The notes: a model not told the origin generated them from the sequence alone. 64,000 nucleotides of DNA from an uncultured Bacteroidales bacterium (GCA_905234755.1 CAJOIT010000004.1:180771-244770); one strand, 5' to 3'. Positions 26,109-35,739 are shown, counted from the first letter of the stretch. A program made the numbers and translations.

Positions 26109-27431
26109 TTAAAATTTCCCCTGCATCAAAAAAGCCGTATAAAAGGGTAATGTCAAAAACTTGTCTCGCCGTCCAACATTGTAGTCGCCAAATTTAAGGC
26201 ATTCTTCAACATGATACTTTTCCGGATGATTAAGTATTGTTTTGGCACTCTTAGCATTTCCATTGGTTAACTTTACCTCCACAAGCGTGCATTTGCCCTT
26301 GTAGCGTATCACGAAGTCAATCTCCAAACCAGAATCCTTGTGATAGTAATACAACTTGCGTCCCATCTTTACTAAAAAGTCAGCCATAAGGTTCTCAAAA
26401 ATTGCGCCTTTATAACCATACAAATTGCCATGCAGGATATCAAACTGCACACCATCCTCAAGCATCGACACGAACAGTCCCATATCGCACATATAAACCT
26501 TGAAAACATCGGCTACAGCATTGCCATCAAGCGGAAGCTCGGTAATAGTAAGGTTGTAGCAACGGCTTATTATTCCTGCATCTTCTATCCACTGCAAGCA
26601 GCCAGCATACTTTGCCGCCGTAGCACCCTTCTTCAATATCGAGTACTGAAATTTTTTATTTTCCTTGGCGAGTTGTTTAGGAATTGATTCAAAGCATTCC
26701 CGAATAAGCGACTTATCGGCTGCCGTAGAATACTTTACCATATCATCCTTGTACGAGTTTACAATATTTCGCTGCATTTCAAGGACTACATTTAACAAAT
26801 GCGTTTCGATGAAAGTGTCAACAACTTGTGGCATTCCTCCTACCACAGCATACTGCAAAAGCAATTCACGGAAACGGCTATGCAATGGTAATGGTACTGG
26901 TGATTCCTGTTCCACACAATCGTGTACCACCTGAATGATTTCATCCGTAATACCATTTGCCCATAGGAACTCCTCGAAATCAAGAGGATACATTTCCACA
27001 ACAGTTTCATATCCAACAGGTATGGAAGCCGGATCATTGCGATAACCTTCTAATCCCAACAACGAACCTGTACAAATTACATCGTAACGCCCATCAAGTT
27101 TGAAAAATTTCAATGCCGTACGAGCCTTGGGGCATTCTTGAATCTCATCCAATACTATACAGGTATGTTTAGGCTCAAAAACGACTTCAGTTCCCAATGC
27201 CGCAGTGATATACATCACAATCTTATCGACCTCAAGGGATCCGGAAAAAATCTGTGAATACTCTGGATTTTCGAAAAAATTCAGATAGATGACATTCTTA
27301 TAGTTTTTTTGGGCAAAATCAATTACCGAATATGTTTTTCCACACTGACGGCACCCCTTAACCACAAGCGGATTGTGATTTTCCGAACGCTTCCATTGCA
27401 GCAACTTTTGCTCTATTTTACGTTTAAGCAT
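26109..27431 (-). CDS. AAA ATPase with DUF4143 nuclease-like domain
   Basis: 440 aa from ATG at 27431. Walker A is the variant GCRQCGKT (26-33), Walker B CIVLDEIQECP. The C-terminal DUF4143 region ends in a PD-(D/E)XK-like pattern: GLEIDFVIRYKGKCTLVEVKLT. These proteins are common, scattered and often horizontally acquired in Bacteroidota; the role is uncertain, with a defence or TA-like role suspected. It converges on the helicase gene with 28 bases between. Preceded by an unusual tandem repeat that abuts its promoter. Confidence 0.85.
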   Translation of the reverse strand: MLKRKIEQKLLQWKRSENHNPLVVKGCRQCGKTYSVIDFAQKNYKNVIYLNFFENPEYSQIFSGSLEVDKIVMYITAALGTEVVFEPKHTCIVLDEIQECPKARTALKFFKLDGRYDVICTGSLLGLEGYRNDPASIPVGYETVVEMYPLDFEEFLWANGITDEIIQVVHDCVEQESPVPLPLHSRFRELLLQYAVVGGMPQVVDTFIETHLLNVVLEMQRNIVNSYKDDMVKYSTAADKSLIRECFESIPKQLAKENKKFQYSILKKGATAAKYAGCLQWIEDAGIISRCYNLTITELPLDGNAVADVFKVYMCDMGLFVSMLEDGVQFDILHGNLYGYKGAIFENLMADFLVKMGRKLYYYHKDSGLEIDFVIRYKGKCTLVEVKLTNGNAKSAKTILNHPEKYHVEECLKFGDYNVGRRDKFLTLPFYTAFLMQGKF

Positions 27432-27461
27432 ATAACTTATTATTATACAACAAATTCGTTG

Positions 27462-27469
27462 CAAATATA
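27462..27469 (-). promoter_or_regulatory. -7 element of the AAA/DUF4143 gene
   Basis: Minus strand TATATTTG fully matches TAnnTTTG, 30 bases before the ATG. A TTTG at 27491-27494 lies 21 bases upstream, just outside the first copy of a tandem repeat. Confidence 0.5.
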
Positions 27470-27470
27470 A

Positions 27471-27589
27471 AACTTTTTCAAACGACTTTTCAAAAAAACA
27501 ACAACTTTTTCAAGGGACTTTTTGCCGACTTGTACAACTTTTTCAAACGACTTTTTCTCAAACAAGCAACTTTTTTTGAGGGAGTTTTT
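27471..27589. repeat. Tandem repeat, four copies of a 32-33 bp unit
   Basis: Copies begin at 27471, 27503, 27536 and 27568. Each carries AACTTTTTCAAACGACTTTT or a close variant, then a variable spacer of 10-13 bases. The period is about three helical turns. It lies just upstream of the promoter of the AAA/DUF4143 gene. Confidence 0.8.
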
Positions 27590-27654
27590 CAGAATCACCA
27601 CAAGATTTTTAACTCTGCAAGCGGTTTCAACTTTAACTTCGTTGAGGGCTTCGC

Positions 27655-27751
27655 CGTTCAATTTTCAACTTTTAACTTTCATAGTTTCTTGAGCCTATCG
27701 AAGGGCAACTTTCATTTTGTACAACTACTATTACCTCTTAACTTTTAACTA
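27655..27751. repeat. Low-complexity TTAACTTT-type repeat with GAGCCTATCGAAGGG element
   Basis: Runs of CAACTTTTAACTTT and CTCTTAACTTTTAACTATTAAC surround TTCTTGAGCCTATCGAAGGG (27687-27706). The same short element recurs at 59405-59424 and 63708-63727. It forms the left edge of the polysaccharide locus. No terminator hairpin was seen. Confidence 0.7.
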
Positions 27752-28858
27752 TTAACTATTAAATAGTTCTTCGAATTTCTTCACAACATTCCGTATATGA
27801 TAGTCCTCTAAATTTTCTATTTGTAGCGCTGTAGAATAATCTCCATTTATAAATGCTTCAATCTGCTTCATATCTGGATTCTGAGGATTGACATCCAAAA
27901 TAGGTCTGCCAGCAATTCCGTAGTCAATAAGCTTGCTAGGCAATTGATTTGGGCTATTAACATTCTTTAGATTAACGAGGAAATCCATACCGCTCAGGAT
28001 TTCTATCAATTCATTCCTCGGAATATTTTTTTTCACAATCAGCTTATCACCCAATCTATCCCTATATCCTTCAAGTAGATTATCGAACCGTGTATATACA
28101 CAAAAACGGAAATCAACATTCAAGCTACACAAGCATTCTAAAAATAACTTAGGGTTGCGAATGTCGGAATAAAACATTCCTGCAAAAGCAAAAGTTGGAA
28201 CATCATTTTTGACATTTTGACAATCAGTCTTATTTAAATCGAAATCGAAACCTTGAGGAATAACTCGAATCTTATCTCGATATTCTGGATAATATGCCTC
28301 CTTCGCATTTTCAATAGGCACTGTTATATAATCGCACCCATCACAAAACAAGCGTTCGAATTTTGCAAAACGCTTCAAATGATCTGTTGTTTTTCCATTT
28401 TTCATAAAGGGGTCGCCACAGTCAGCAATCCATACTTTAGGAAACTTATCTGGATGTTTTTTCTTTGCATTAGCACATCCCCAATGAATATGATGCGGCA
28501 CCGCAATTGATATCAAAACATCATATTGAGATTCTTTAGCAATAATTTGGGGAATCCTATAGTAGAATTCAAACAATGGAAACTCAAATCTATACAGAAG
28601 TCTTCTCGTAACCTTATCAACCAAATTCCGGCTCGCAATTCCATCACTATTAGTTGGAGAAAGTTCCCAGCGTATAGGAATATTTTTAACCTTTATTCCA
28701 GATTCTTGCTCAAAATCAGAATAATCATATTTCCCCAACACAGCATATACCGTAACTTCGTGTCCACGACGAGCCAATTCTTTTATAAGTTCGGTACTAC
28801 GAATAGAACGCGGTGTCTGTATCGGAAAAATATGCTGTGTTATTACGAGGATCTTCAT
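27752..28858 (-). CDS. Glycosyltransferase family 4 protein
   Basis: 368 aa. GT-B fold: the N-terminal half has THIFPIQTPRSIRSTELIKELARRGHEV, and the C-terminal half has FAFAGMFYSDIRNPKLFLECL and the sugar-nucleotide region SKLIDYGIAGRPILDV. Last gene of the polysaccharide locus, 3 bases after wecB, so both are cotranscribed. Transfers a sugar from a nucleotide donor at the inner face of the membrane; specificity unknown. Confidence 0.87.
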   Translation of the reverse strand: MKILVITQHIFPIQTPRSIRSTELIKELARRGHEVTVYAVLGKYDYSDFEQESGIKVKNIPIRWELSPTNSDGIASRNLVDKVTRRLLYRFEFPLFEFYYRIPQIIAKESQYDVLISIAVPHHIHWGCANAKKKHPDKFPKVWIADCGDPFMKNGKTTDHLKRFAKFERLFCDGCDYITVPIENAKEAYYPEYRDKIRVIPQGFDFDLNKTDCQNVKNDVPTFAFAGMFYSDIRNPKLFLECLCSLNVDFRFCVYTRFDNLLEGYRDRLGDKLIVKKNIPRNELIEILSGMDFLVNLKNVNSPNQLPSKLIDYGIAGRPILDVNPQNPDMKQIEAFINGDYSTALQIENLEDYHIRNVVKKFEELFNS

Positions 28859-28861
28859 AAT

Positions 28862-29956
28862 CTATCGGCCGAATTCTTTCAATATTACATCAACAATTCT
28901 TTCTGCCGTCTTACCGTCCCACATTTTTGGAATTCCACCTTGCTTCCATTTGCCATCAAACAAATTTTTCAATGCAGGAATTAGATTTCTCGGATTGGTT
29001 CCAATAAGTTCATTTGTCCCAACTGTGCAAGTTTCCATCCTCTCGGTATTGTCACGCAAAGTCATACATGGAATGTGCATAATTGTCGTTTCCTCCGTAA
29101 TGCCTCCCGAATCGGTAATTACAGCCATCGAATGCTTTATTGAATATATAAACTCCAGATAGCCAAGAGGTTTTACAAATCTTATATTTGCGAAATTATA
29201 ATCTGCACCTTTCAGGCGTTGTTCTGTGCGCGGATGAATAGGGAATACAACTGGAACTCCATTAACATTGCTATCTATGGTTGACAATACATCAACAAGG
29301 TTATTTGTATCATCTACATTGTTGGGACGATGCAATGTCAGTATTATATACTTGCCATCCTGCAAATTCAGACTATCGAAGATTTCAGGACGGCGCAACC
29401 TTGGCTGGTTTGCAAGCAAACTATCAATCATAACATTGCCGACAAAAAATACCTTCTCATCAGGAACTCCGTTTTTCTTCAGGTTTTCTTTTGCAAAATC
29501 GGATGTAATGAAAAAATAATCGGCAAGGCTATCTGTAACAATCCTATTTATTTCCTCCGGCATAGACATATCAAACGAACGGATTCCCGCCTCGACATGA
29601 GCCAACTGGATACCCATTTTCTTTGCTACGATAGAACAAGCCATTGTCGATGTCACATCGCCGACAACAAGAACCAAATCCGTTGGATGTTCCATCAGAT
29701 ATTTTTCAAAGGCAACCATTATTGAAGCCGTCTGTTCCGCCTGCGTACCGCTACCAGCAGCGAGATTGACATCCGGCTCCGGAATATTCAGTTCCTCGAA
29801 AAATAGTCCGCTCATAAGCTTATCATAATGCTGACCTGTATGTACAAGACTATACTGGATGTCAGCACCCTCCGACTGTCTTTTCTTTATCGCATTAATT
29901 ATCGGACTTATCTTTATAAAATTTGGCCTCGCGCCTGCTATTAATGTTATATGCAT
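28862..29956 (-). CDS. wecB: UDP-N-acetylglucosamine 2-epimerase (non-hydrolysing)
   Basis: 364 aa, usual length. Motifs AGARPNFIKISPI, HVEAGIRSFD, TLHRPNNVD and ITDSGGITEET are those of WecB/MnaA. Converts UDP-GlcNAc to UDP-ManNAc for surface glycans. No adjacent UDP-ManNAc dehydrogenase (WecC) is present, so ManNAc itself or a dehydrogenase elsewhere is implied. A promoter-like -7 box lies upstream, so with the GT4 gene it may form its own transcript. Confidence 0.93.
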   Translation of the reverse strand: MHITLIAGARPNFIKISPIINAIKKRQSEGADIQYSLVHTGQHYDKLMSGLFFEELNIPEPDVNLAAGSGTQAEQTASIMVAFEKYLMEHPTDLVLVVGDVTSTMACSIVAKKMGIQLAHVEAGIRSFDMSMPEEINRIVTDSLADYFFITSDFAKENLKKNGVPDEKVFFVGNVMIDSLLANQPRLRRPEIFDSLNLQDGKYIILTLHRPNNVDDTNNLVDVLSTIDSNVNGVPVVFPIHPRTEQRLKGADYNFANIRFVKPLGYLEFIYSIKHSMAVITDSGGITEETTIMHIPCMTLRDNTERMETCTVGTNELIGTNPRNLIPALKNLFDGKWKQGGIPKMWDGKTAERIVDVILKEFGR

Positions 29957-30011
29957 ATATTACTTCTTTCAACAATAAATCATAAACTCATACATTAAGC
30001 AATGAGTTTGG

Positions 30012-30019
30012 CAAAAATA
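30012..30019 (-). promoter_or_regulatory. -7 element for wecB-GT4
   Basis: Minus strand TATTTTTG, full match to TAnnTTTG, 55 bases before the wecB ATG; an ATTG lies 18 bases upstream. The 125-base gap here is among the longest inside the polysaccharide locus. Confidence 0.4.
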
Positions 30020-30081
30020 AAAAACACAAACGACATACAATCAATAAAAATGAGAAAAAAACGACAATACCACACTATATT

Positions 30082-30975
30082 TCATTTATTTCTCTTAAAT
30101 TTCCTAAACATAGCCTTAAAAGCCAACAATAATTGTTGCCACGACGGTACAACAAACCAAAACCAAAACAATGCAAAAAAATGGCGGAAACTACACCAAA
30201 ATCCAGCAGAGTGCCTTATTTGGCGAACTGTAAAAACTACCAAATTAAACTTTCGAATCCAAAATGCAAAACTCTCACGCAATCCATTTCCCTGCCCAAC
30301 TAACAAATGATTTGTATTCTTGGTTGTCTTAACCCTTTTTAGAAACAATGGTTTGTCGTAAACATGTACATAATCACCCTTTGCCAAATAATATGCTAAA
30401 GTTGGATATATATTATTATAAGGTGTTTTACGATTAGGCCACCACCATACAGGAAATTCTACACCTAATATTTTTTCTGTTCGAAACAAGCCATAACCGA
30501 AATAGTCAGTGTCTTTTCGGATAAAATTCTTTAGTCGTATATTTCTATCTCGTTCACCATAATCAAAATCAATCTCCCTTATAGTATCATCCTTTTCGTC
30601 TATTAAAGCACATGTCGAAAATGCCGACACCGCATCTGAATTATTACAAAGTGCGTTATACAATTTCTCAACAAATGTTTCTTCCATCAAATCATCATCG
30701 CCTGCCCACATAAAATAAGGAGTCTCAGCCAACGATAGCAAATACTGCATATTACGCGATATCCCAAGATTCTGTGCCTGCCTTATATATTTAACCCTAC
30801 TATCAAGTTCTACATATTTTTCACATATCAATTCGCTTCCGTCGGTAGATCCATCATCGGATATTATTAAAATATAATCCTTAAATGTCTGCGACAATAT
30901 GCTTTTTAATGATTTCTCTAGAAAAAGCACATCATTGAACACGGGCATCCCTATGGTAACTTGCAAATCTTTCAT
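30082..30975 (-). CDS. Glycosyltransferase family 2 protein
   Basis: 297 aa. GT-A fold: IGMPVFNDVLFLEKSLKSIL, ISDDGSTDGS and the metal-binding DDDLM after YFMWAGDD. The C-terminus is basic with aromatic clusters and may form a membrane-associated helix (FRHFFALFWFWFVVPSW). Overlaps the upstream GT9-like gene by 4 bases (ATGA). Confidence 0.88.
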   Translation of the reverse strand: MKDLQVTIGMPVFNDVLFLEKSLKSILSQTFKDYILIISDDGSTDGSELICEKYVELDSRVKYIRQAQNLGISRNMQYLLSLAETPYFMWAGDDDLMEETFVEKLYNALCNNSDAVSAFSTCALIDEKDDTIREIDFDYGERDRNIRLKNFIRKDTDYFGYGLFRTEKILGVEFPVWWWPNRKTPYNNIYPTLAYYLAKGDYVHVYDKPLFLKRVKTTKNTNHLLVGQGNGLRESFAFWIRKFNLVVFTVRQIRHSAGFWCSFRHFFALFWFWFVVPSWQQLLLAFKAMFRKFKRNK

Positions 30976-31742
30976 TTCCTGCCAATAATTCTTTTTACTA
31001 AGGTTTTCGTTCCATCCTTAATTTTATGCGATAATGTCTTATCAACGAACACATAATCATGTGTCTTCGAATGGTGAAACCCCCTATCCAATTTGGCACC
31101 ATAAAAAACTACAGCGTGTTTCCCTAATGCCGATGCCAATGTAGCTGTACCCGATGTAAAACAATATATTTCTTTAGCAGAATACAACACATCACAAAAC
31201 TCATATACAGAAGGTGCTTCTATTATCAGATGAGACCTGTCAGAACGGTACAAAGCCTTGTTGCCCAACAATTTCATTACAGCATCAAATTTAATGTTAT
31301 GCTTTCGTAAATACGCATATAAATCTCTCTCGTTAAAATCTCCAATATATGTAAAATGATTGGGGTCAAATATTTTTACTTGATATTCTGATATTAAATT
31401 AGGCTTATAATATAATTCAGGGTCGTGCCAACGAACGCCATCATCTAACCCATATGCTATCATTACCAAATCTAACAGATTAACATCGCGTCTTAACTTT
31501 GCTTCCTCTACTATGCTTTTCAAATCACAAGAGACTCCAGGCTCATCAACAAAGCCATCTATATATGGATTTCGCTTCCAAACCAAATCCAAGTGATCTT
31601 GCTTGCGAATCAATGATTTTGAAGAGAAATAAACTTCGTCAAATTTACCTGTTTCCTTGGCGATTTTGGGAAGATGACTATGAAAAAGATGATCTCCGAA
31701 ACCTCCGTATGGTATTTCAATTACAAGTCTACTTCCGCTCAT
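30972..31742 (-). CDS. GT9/heptosyltransferase-like protein
   Basis: 256 aa. The N-terminus IEIPYGGFGDHLFHSHLPKIA carries the Gly-rich GD motif of GT-B ADP-heptose-type transferases, and CFTSGTATLASALGKHAVVFYG resembles their donor-binding region. The protein is shorter than normal GT9 members (about 330 aa), so the assignment is moderate. Its start overlaps the end of the DUF4254 gene by 14 bases. Confidence 0.6.
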   Translation of the reverse strand: MSGSRLVIEIPYGGFGDHLFHSHLPKIAKETGKFDEVYFSSKSLIRKQDHLDLVWKRNPYIDGFVDEPGVSCDLKSIVEEAKLRRDVNLLDLVMIAYGLDDGVRWHDPELYYKPNLISEYQVKIFDPNHFTYIGDFNERDLYAYLRKHNIKFDAVMKLLGNKALYRSDRSHLIIEAPSVYEFCDVLYSAKEIYCFTSGTATLASALGKHAVVFYGAKLDRGFHHSKTHDYVFVDKTLSHKIKDGTKTLVKRIIGRK

Positions 31743-32331
31743 ATAGAATTGGATTTAGATTCGGATCATTATACATTTTCATTTGTCGATACACTTTCAT
31801 GTACTTTCTACCATTCGTCATATCTTCCAGCAACTGTTCTATAGCTGAAGAAAGATCTTTTTCCTGCTCTAAAAGTATATCTAACTTAAATTTACATTTT
31901 TGTACATGTTCGGCAGAAGCATCCTTACGTTTAACTTCCTCATTCATATGGTATATCTTCAACTCCAATATAGAGAGCCTATCCAAAGCCCATGCAGGGC
32001 TTTCTGTATTTATTGTCGCATCATTGGCTATTTTCACATCAACAAACATTTGCAAATAATAGTCATCAATATGCTCAACCATATCTGTTCTATCCTGATT
32101 GGACTTGTCAATTCTTCGTTTCAATGACAATGCTTCTACAGGATTTATCTGCGGATCACGAATTATATCTTCAAGATGCCATTGTACTGCGTCTATCCAG
32201 TTTTTATGATACAAAAGATGCTCATATGTATCTCTTGCGTAAGGATTATTGATTGGATAATCTACATTATCAAATTTATGATAATCATATATCGACTTTC
32301 TAAATACTTCTATTATTTCTTTTATATTCAT
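31729..32331 (-). CDS. DUF4254 family protein
   Basis: 200 aa, mainly helical and charged, without signal peptide or membrane segment. The pattern NPYARDTYEHLLYHKNWIDAVQWHLEDIIRDP and the repeated basic-acidic helices fit DUF4254, a family found next to glycosyltransferases in Bacteroidota polysaccharide clusters. Function unknown. It overlaps the GT9-like gene, suggesting a paired role. Confidence 0.7.
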   Translation of the reverse strand: MNIKEIIEVFRKSIYDYHKFDNVDYPINNPYARDTYEHLLYHKNWIDAVQWHLEDIIRDPQINPVEALSLKRRIDKSNQDRTDMVEHIDDYYLQMFVDVKIANDATINTESPAWALDRLSILELKIYHMNEEVKRKDASAEHVQKCKFKLDILLEQEKDLSSAIEQLLEDMTNGRKYMKVYRQMKMYNDPNLNPILYERK

Positions 32332-32338
32332 AATAACA

Positions 32339-33253
32339 TTATTTATTATTTCCTCTTATTTTTTTGATATAGTCAATTGTTCCCCATTTCACATCGCCAA
32401 GATTCTTTGGAAAATATGAAAATGAATACCAAATGAATGCAAGCCAATGCTTTGTTAATCGGGCAAAAGGAGTCTTTCGTGGATAAGTGTACATACATAA
32501 ATGCAAGAACGACCTAAATTTACATACTGGAAAATTCTTATCAATGTTCTTCAACCAAGGCAACATCAATAGGTCTGTTTCCAGCTCTCTACATGTAATC
32601 TTTGAATTAAGCCCAGTAGGTGCCAGACGATATACGCACATGTTTTCTTTCATATAGTGGACAGGTCCAAATATTGACAACATAGGATATATTGCCCTTT
32701 CATTTGAAGATATGCCCACTGGTATACCACCACACTTCTGCCAAATTTCCCTCTTATAAAGCAACGATGACGTATGGAATTTTCGGTGCGTTATCATATC
32801 GTCAACATTTAATTCCATATCTTCCTGCGGTCCAAATAATTTCACAAAATTAGAAGCATCGCCCCTTATTATTGACGACTGATGTGCACATCCAGAATAC
32901 TCTGGATGTGTTTCCATAAAATCAACCTGCATCTGTAACTTATTTTCATCGGTCCAATAGTCGTCTCCATCTAATAATGCTATATATTTTCCACGACAAT
33001 GATTATGCGTATCAACACAATTGGGTGTCAATCCAAGATTTTTTTCTCTTCTTAGGACCCTTATTTTATCAGGATATCTCGATTGATAATCCATCGCAAT
33101 TTGCAAGGTTTTATCTTTGCTACAATCCTCGCCAATTACAAGTTCGTAACTGAATTTCACCTTCTGCATCAACACGCTTTCTATAGCCTCGCCGAGATAA
33201 TTTTCAAGGTTATATGCAATCGTCACTATGCTAACAAGAGGTCTGTCTTCCAT
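32339..33253 (-). CDS. Glycosyltransferase family 2 protein
   Basis: 304 aa. VSIVTIAYNLENYLGEAIESVL, IGEDCSKDKT and ALLDGDDYWTDENKL are the GT2 donor and metal motifs; the longer FHTSSLLYKREIW segment fits acceptor recognition. Four bases from the next GT2 gene. Confidence 0.9.
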   Translation of the reverse strand: MEDRPLVSIVTIAYNLENYLGEAIESVLMQKVKFSYELVIGEDCSKDKTLQIAMDYQSRYPDKIRVLRREKNLGLTPNCVDTHNHCRGKYIALLDGDDYWTDENKLQMQVDFMETHPEYSGCAHQSSIIRGDASNFVKLFGPQEDMELNVDDMITHRKFHTSSLLYKREIWQKCGGIPVGISSNERAIYPMLSIFGPVHYMKENMCVYRLAPTGLNSKITCRELETDLLMLPWLKNIDKNFPVCKFRSFLHLCMYTYPRKTPFARLTKHWLAFIWYSFSYFPKNLGDVKWGTIDYIKKIRGNNK

Positions 33254-33257
33254 TTAA

Positions 33258-34226
33258 TTATCGTTTTACTTTCAGCATACGTTTTCCTTGTCCAAGATTG
33301 CGACTATATAATAAAGGAATTGTAATGAACTGTCCAAAATTCATAAAATAGGCCTTGTTAATCATTATAGTCGACAACCTATATTTTGCCACAAAAATAG
33401 ATATAATTAAATTAGTAACAAAAACATTGAATGACAAAAAATGGTATAACAAATACCCAAACAGCCCCTTTATCTTATACACCATAAGAGATTCAGATAA
33501 CAATCTCTGCCGATATGTAGTCAATTTACATGTAGAACTACCCTCATGCTTATGAATAGCATACACTGCATCCGTACAGCCGAAAACATACCCTTTCAAT
33601 GCCATTCGTCTACACAAGTCAATCTCCTCACTATACATAAAAAAATCCGGATCAAAGCCACGCACTTCTTCGAATTTTTCTTTATGCATAAGCATAAACG
33701 CACCCATTATTGCCTTTATCTCCTCTTTTGTACTTATTTCATGTATACCAAATAGTTTTACAAACAACACACTACTTTCTAATATCTTTCTTTTGCTCGC
33801 GATATCATAATATACATTCCTCTGCATTGAGCCATCGATATTAACTAATCTGCATGAATATGCAGCAAGCATACCATCACCCATTATCTGTTCCATGCAA
33901 TAATCTATACAACCATCCGTTAACACCATATCTGAATTCAGCAGAAGAATATATTGCCCTTTGGCATTAGCGACCCCTTTATTGTTGGCTCTGCCAAAAC
34001 CATCATTAACTTCATTTTGTATCCAAACAACATCACCAAAAGATGAGCATATTCTATCTCTTGAATCATCACCTGAAGCATTATCCACCACAATAATCTC
34101 AAATTGCGTTTTTGTTGTTGCGTATACACTCTCAATGCACCTGATAGTCAATTCTGGTGTTCTATAATTTACTATTACTATTGAAAGAATCTTATTTCCC
34201 ATTTTTAAATTTTCACATCTTGTCAT
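33258..34226 (-). CDS. Glycosyltransferase family 2 protein, rhamnosyl/galactofuranosyl-like
   Basis: 322 aa. SIVIVNYRTPELTIRCIESVY, VVDNASGDDS and LLLNSDMVL (DxD-like) mark GT2; the DPDFFMYSEEIDLCRRM motif is typical of the WbbL/rhamnosyltransferase-like subgroup. The chosen start overlaps the upstream stop as ATGA. An ATG 8 codons later (34202, MGNKILSIVIVNY) is the alternative. Confidence 0.88.
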   Translation of the reverse strand: MTRCENLKMGNKILSIVIVNYRTPELTIRCIESVYATTKTQFEIIVVDNASGDDSRDRICSSFGDVVWIQNEVNDGFGRANNKGVANAKGQYILLLNSDMVLTDGCIDYCMEQIMGDGMLAAYSCRLVNIDGSMQRNVYYDIASKRKILESSVLFVKLFGIHEISTKEEIKAIMGAFMLMHKEKFEEVRGFDPDFFMYSEEIDLCRRMALKGYVFGCTDAVYAIHKHEGSSTCKLTTYRQRLLSESLMVYKIKGLFGYLLYHFLSFNVFVTNLIISIFVAKYRLSTIMINKAYFMNFGQFITIPLLYSRNLGQGKRMLKVKR

Positions 34227-35092
34227 TTATTCTTTTTATGCAAAACATAATCTACAATAAATATTTTATACTTGCTTAATTTATAAGGATATAGAAATAT
34301 TGACTTCAAATAATAACGAAATGCCAATCCATATTTGCCACAAGCAAAAGACAAGGTAGAATATTTATTACAACAATGAGACATTATTGCTTTAGATTTG
34401 TCTTTGTCCAATTTTGTAACATATACAGGCAAGGACTTCTTCCACTTCTTATACCAGATATTAGCATTGGAAACCCATTGTTTATTTAAAACACCTTCCG
34501 ATTTATGCTCAATCAATATATTGTCCGCCAATACTATTTTACGCCCCGATTTAATGACTTGCATGCATATATCATTATCATAACAATGAAAACCTACAAA
34601 CCTATCTTCATCAAATTTAACTATGTCGAACATATTTCTACGCATACAGAACCAAAATCCATCGACAATTACAGCATCGCCACCCATATCAGTTGATCCA
34701 GAATACTTTACTATACATTTCTTCCTTAAACCATTATCTATCACTTCTTTCTGTTCATGACCTTTTGTAGATGTCATCCACCATCCAGCAGGGCATTTCG
34801 GCATATAATCACTACCTACGACACCTATTATACCTATCTTTTCATCTGCTAATTTCTCTATGACTATCTTACCCCATTCGAATGAGCAAAAGGAGATATC
34901 CTCATGTACAAAACACAGGTACTCACCAGTCGAGCGTCTTACGCCTTCGTTATACGCAGAAAAAATAGAATAACTATTAGCCGAATTATCAATAACGATT
35001 ATTTCATAATCAACACCTACTGATTCTGAAACATTTTGCAGAAACAGATTGGACAATTGCGCACTTCGCGAACACACAATAATAGACAACAT
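34223..35092 (-). CDS. Glycosyltransferase family 2-like protein
   Basis: 289 aa. MLSIIVCSRSAQLSNLFLQNV and IIVIDNSANSYSIFSAYNEGVRRSTGEYLCFVHEDI show a GT2 fold in which the usual DxD is replaced by HEDI, as in the group of proteins annotated as glycosyltransferases of the 'NRPS-like' glycan clusters. KFDEDRFVGFHCYDNDICMQV follows. Activity is likely but less certain than for its neighbours. Confidence 0.78.
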   Translation of the reverse strand: MLSIIVCSRSAQLSNLFLQNVSESVGVDYEIIVIDNSANSYSIFSAYNEGVRRSTGEYLCFVHEDISFCSFEWGKIVIEKLADEKIGIIGVVGSDYMPKCPAGWWMTSTKGHEQKEVIDNGLRKKCIVKYSGSTDMGGDAVIVDGFWFCMRRNMFDIVKFDEDRFVGFHCYDNDICMQVIKSGRKIVLADNILIEHKSEGVLNKQWVSNANIWYKKWKKSLPVYVTKLDKDKSKAIMSHCCNKYSTLSFACGKYGLAFRYYLKSIFLYPYKLSKYKIFIVDYVLHKKNK

Positions 35093-35103
35093 ATACGATT
35101 ATA

Positions 35104-35739
35104 TTATTCCCAGTTAATCTCCTTTTTTATAATACATGCAGGGACTCCTCCTACAAGGCATCCACTCGGAACCGACTTTGTAACTACAGATCCGGCCGCC
35201 ACGATAGAATCCTTTCCAATAGTAACACCTTTTAATATTATCGCATTCTTCCCAATCCACACATGGTCTTCAATTATCACTGGACTTGTATTATTGCATA
35301 CCTCACCATTATACACAACACTATGACTATCGGAATCGGAGATAGACACATTATCTGATATTGCCACATTCCCTCCAATCTCAATATGTTCAAAACAATT
35401 AATCACCGAGTTTGTATTGATGAAAGAATTGGAACCTATTCTCAATTCAGCGCCTTCTGCAACATGAATACAAGCGCCCTGATACATTGAAAAATTACCA
35501 TCGACAGAGAACTTGCAATTTCTAGACACGGTAAGCTCAGCCACATCACGTCTCGCTCTACCTTTTACCCAAGAAACATTTATATTCATATTTGCCTTAT
35601 CAAGATTAACAATAGCTGACCTATCTATCCTTACAATAGACTTTGGAAATATGCACAAGCAAGCAAGTCGAGGCAATTTCAATCGAAAATGCCAGTATAA
35701 AGTCTTTAATATGTTTAACTTCAAAAATCCGCTATTCAT
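35104..35739 (-). CDS. Left-handed beta-helix acyltransferase
   Basis: 211 aa. Hexapeptide repeats run from about residue 85 to 195 (IGSNSFINTNSVINCFEHIEIGG, IGKNAIILKGVTIGKDSIVAAGSVVT), ending in the cap CLVGGVPACIIKK. Probably O-acetylates a sugar in the polysaccharide using acetyl-CoA. Overlaps the upstream DUF616 gene by 8 bases. Confidence 0.88.
   Translation of the reverse strand: MNSGFLKLNILKTLYWHFRLKLPRLACLCIFPKSIVRIDRSAIVNLDKANMNINVSWVKGRARRDVAELTVSRNCKFSVDGNFSMYQGACIHVAEGAELRIGSNSFINTNSVINCFEHIEIGGNVAISDNVSISDSDSHSVVYNGEVCNNTSPVIIEDHVWIGKNAIILKGVTIGKDSIVAAGSVVTKSVPSGCLVGGVPACIIKKEINWE

Noticed and set aside
26071..26121. GGGGAAAT/ATTTCCCC inverted repeat as a terminator between converging genes
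   Set aside because: The 35-base loop and position over both stop codons make it a weak candidate; no adjacent T-tract.
27471..27589. Possible CRISPR array
   Set aside because: The 32-33 bp period is the whole unit; spacers of 10-13 bases are too short and partly similar, and no cas genes are present.
27443..27661. 72-codon minus-strand frame with KKSFEKVV-like repeated peptide
   Set aside because: It starts only at TTG and is the translation of the 32-33 bp tandem repeat, extending over the promoter and start of the AAA/DUF4143 gene.
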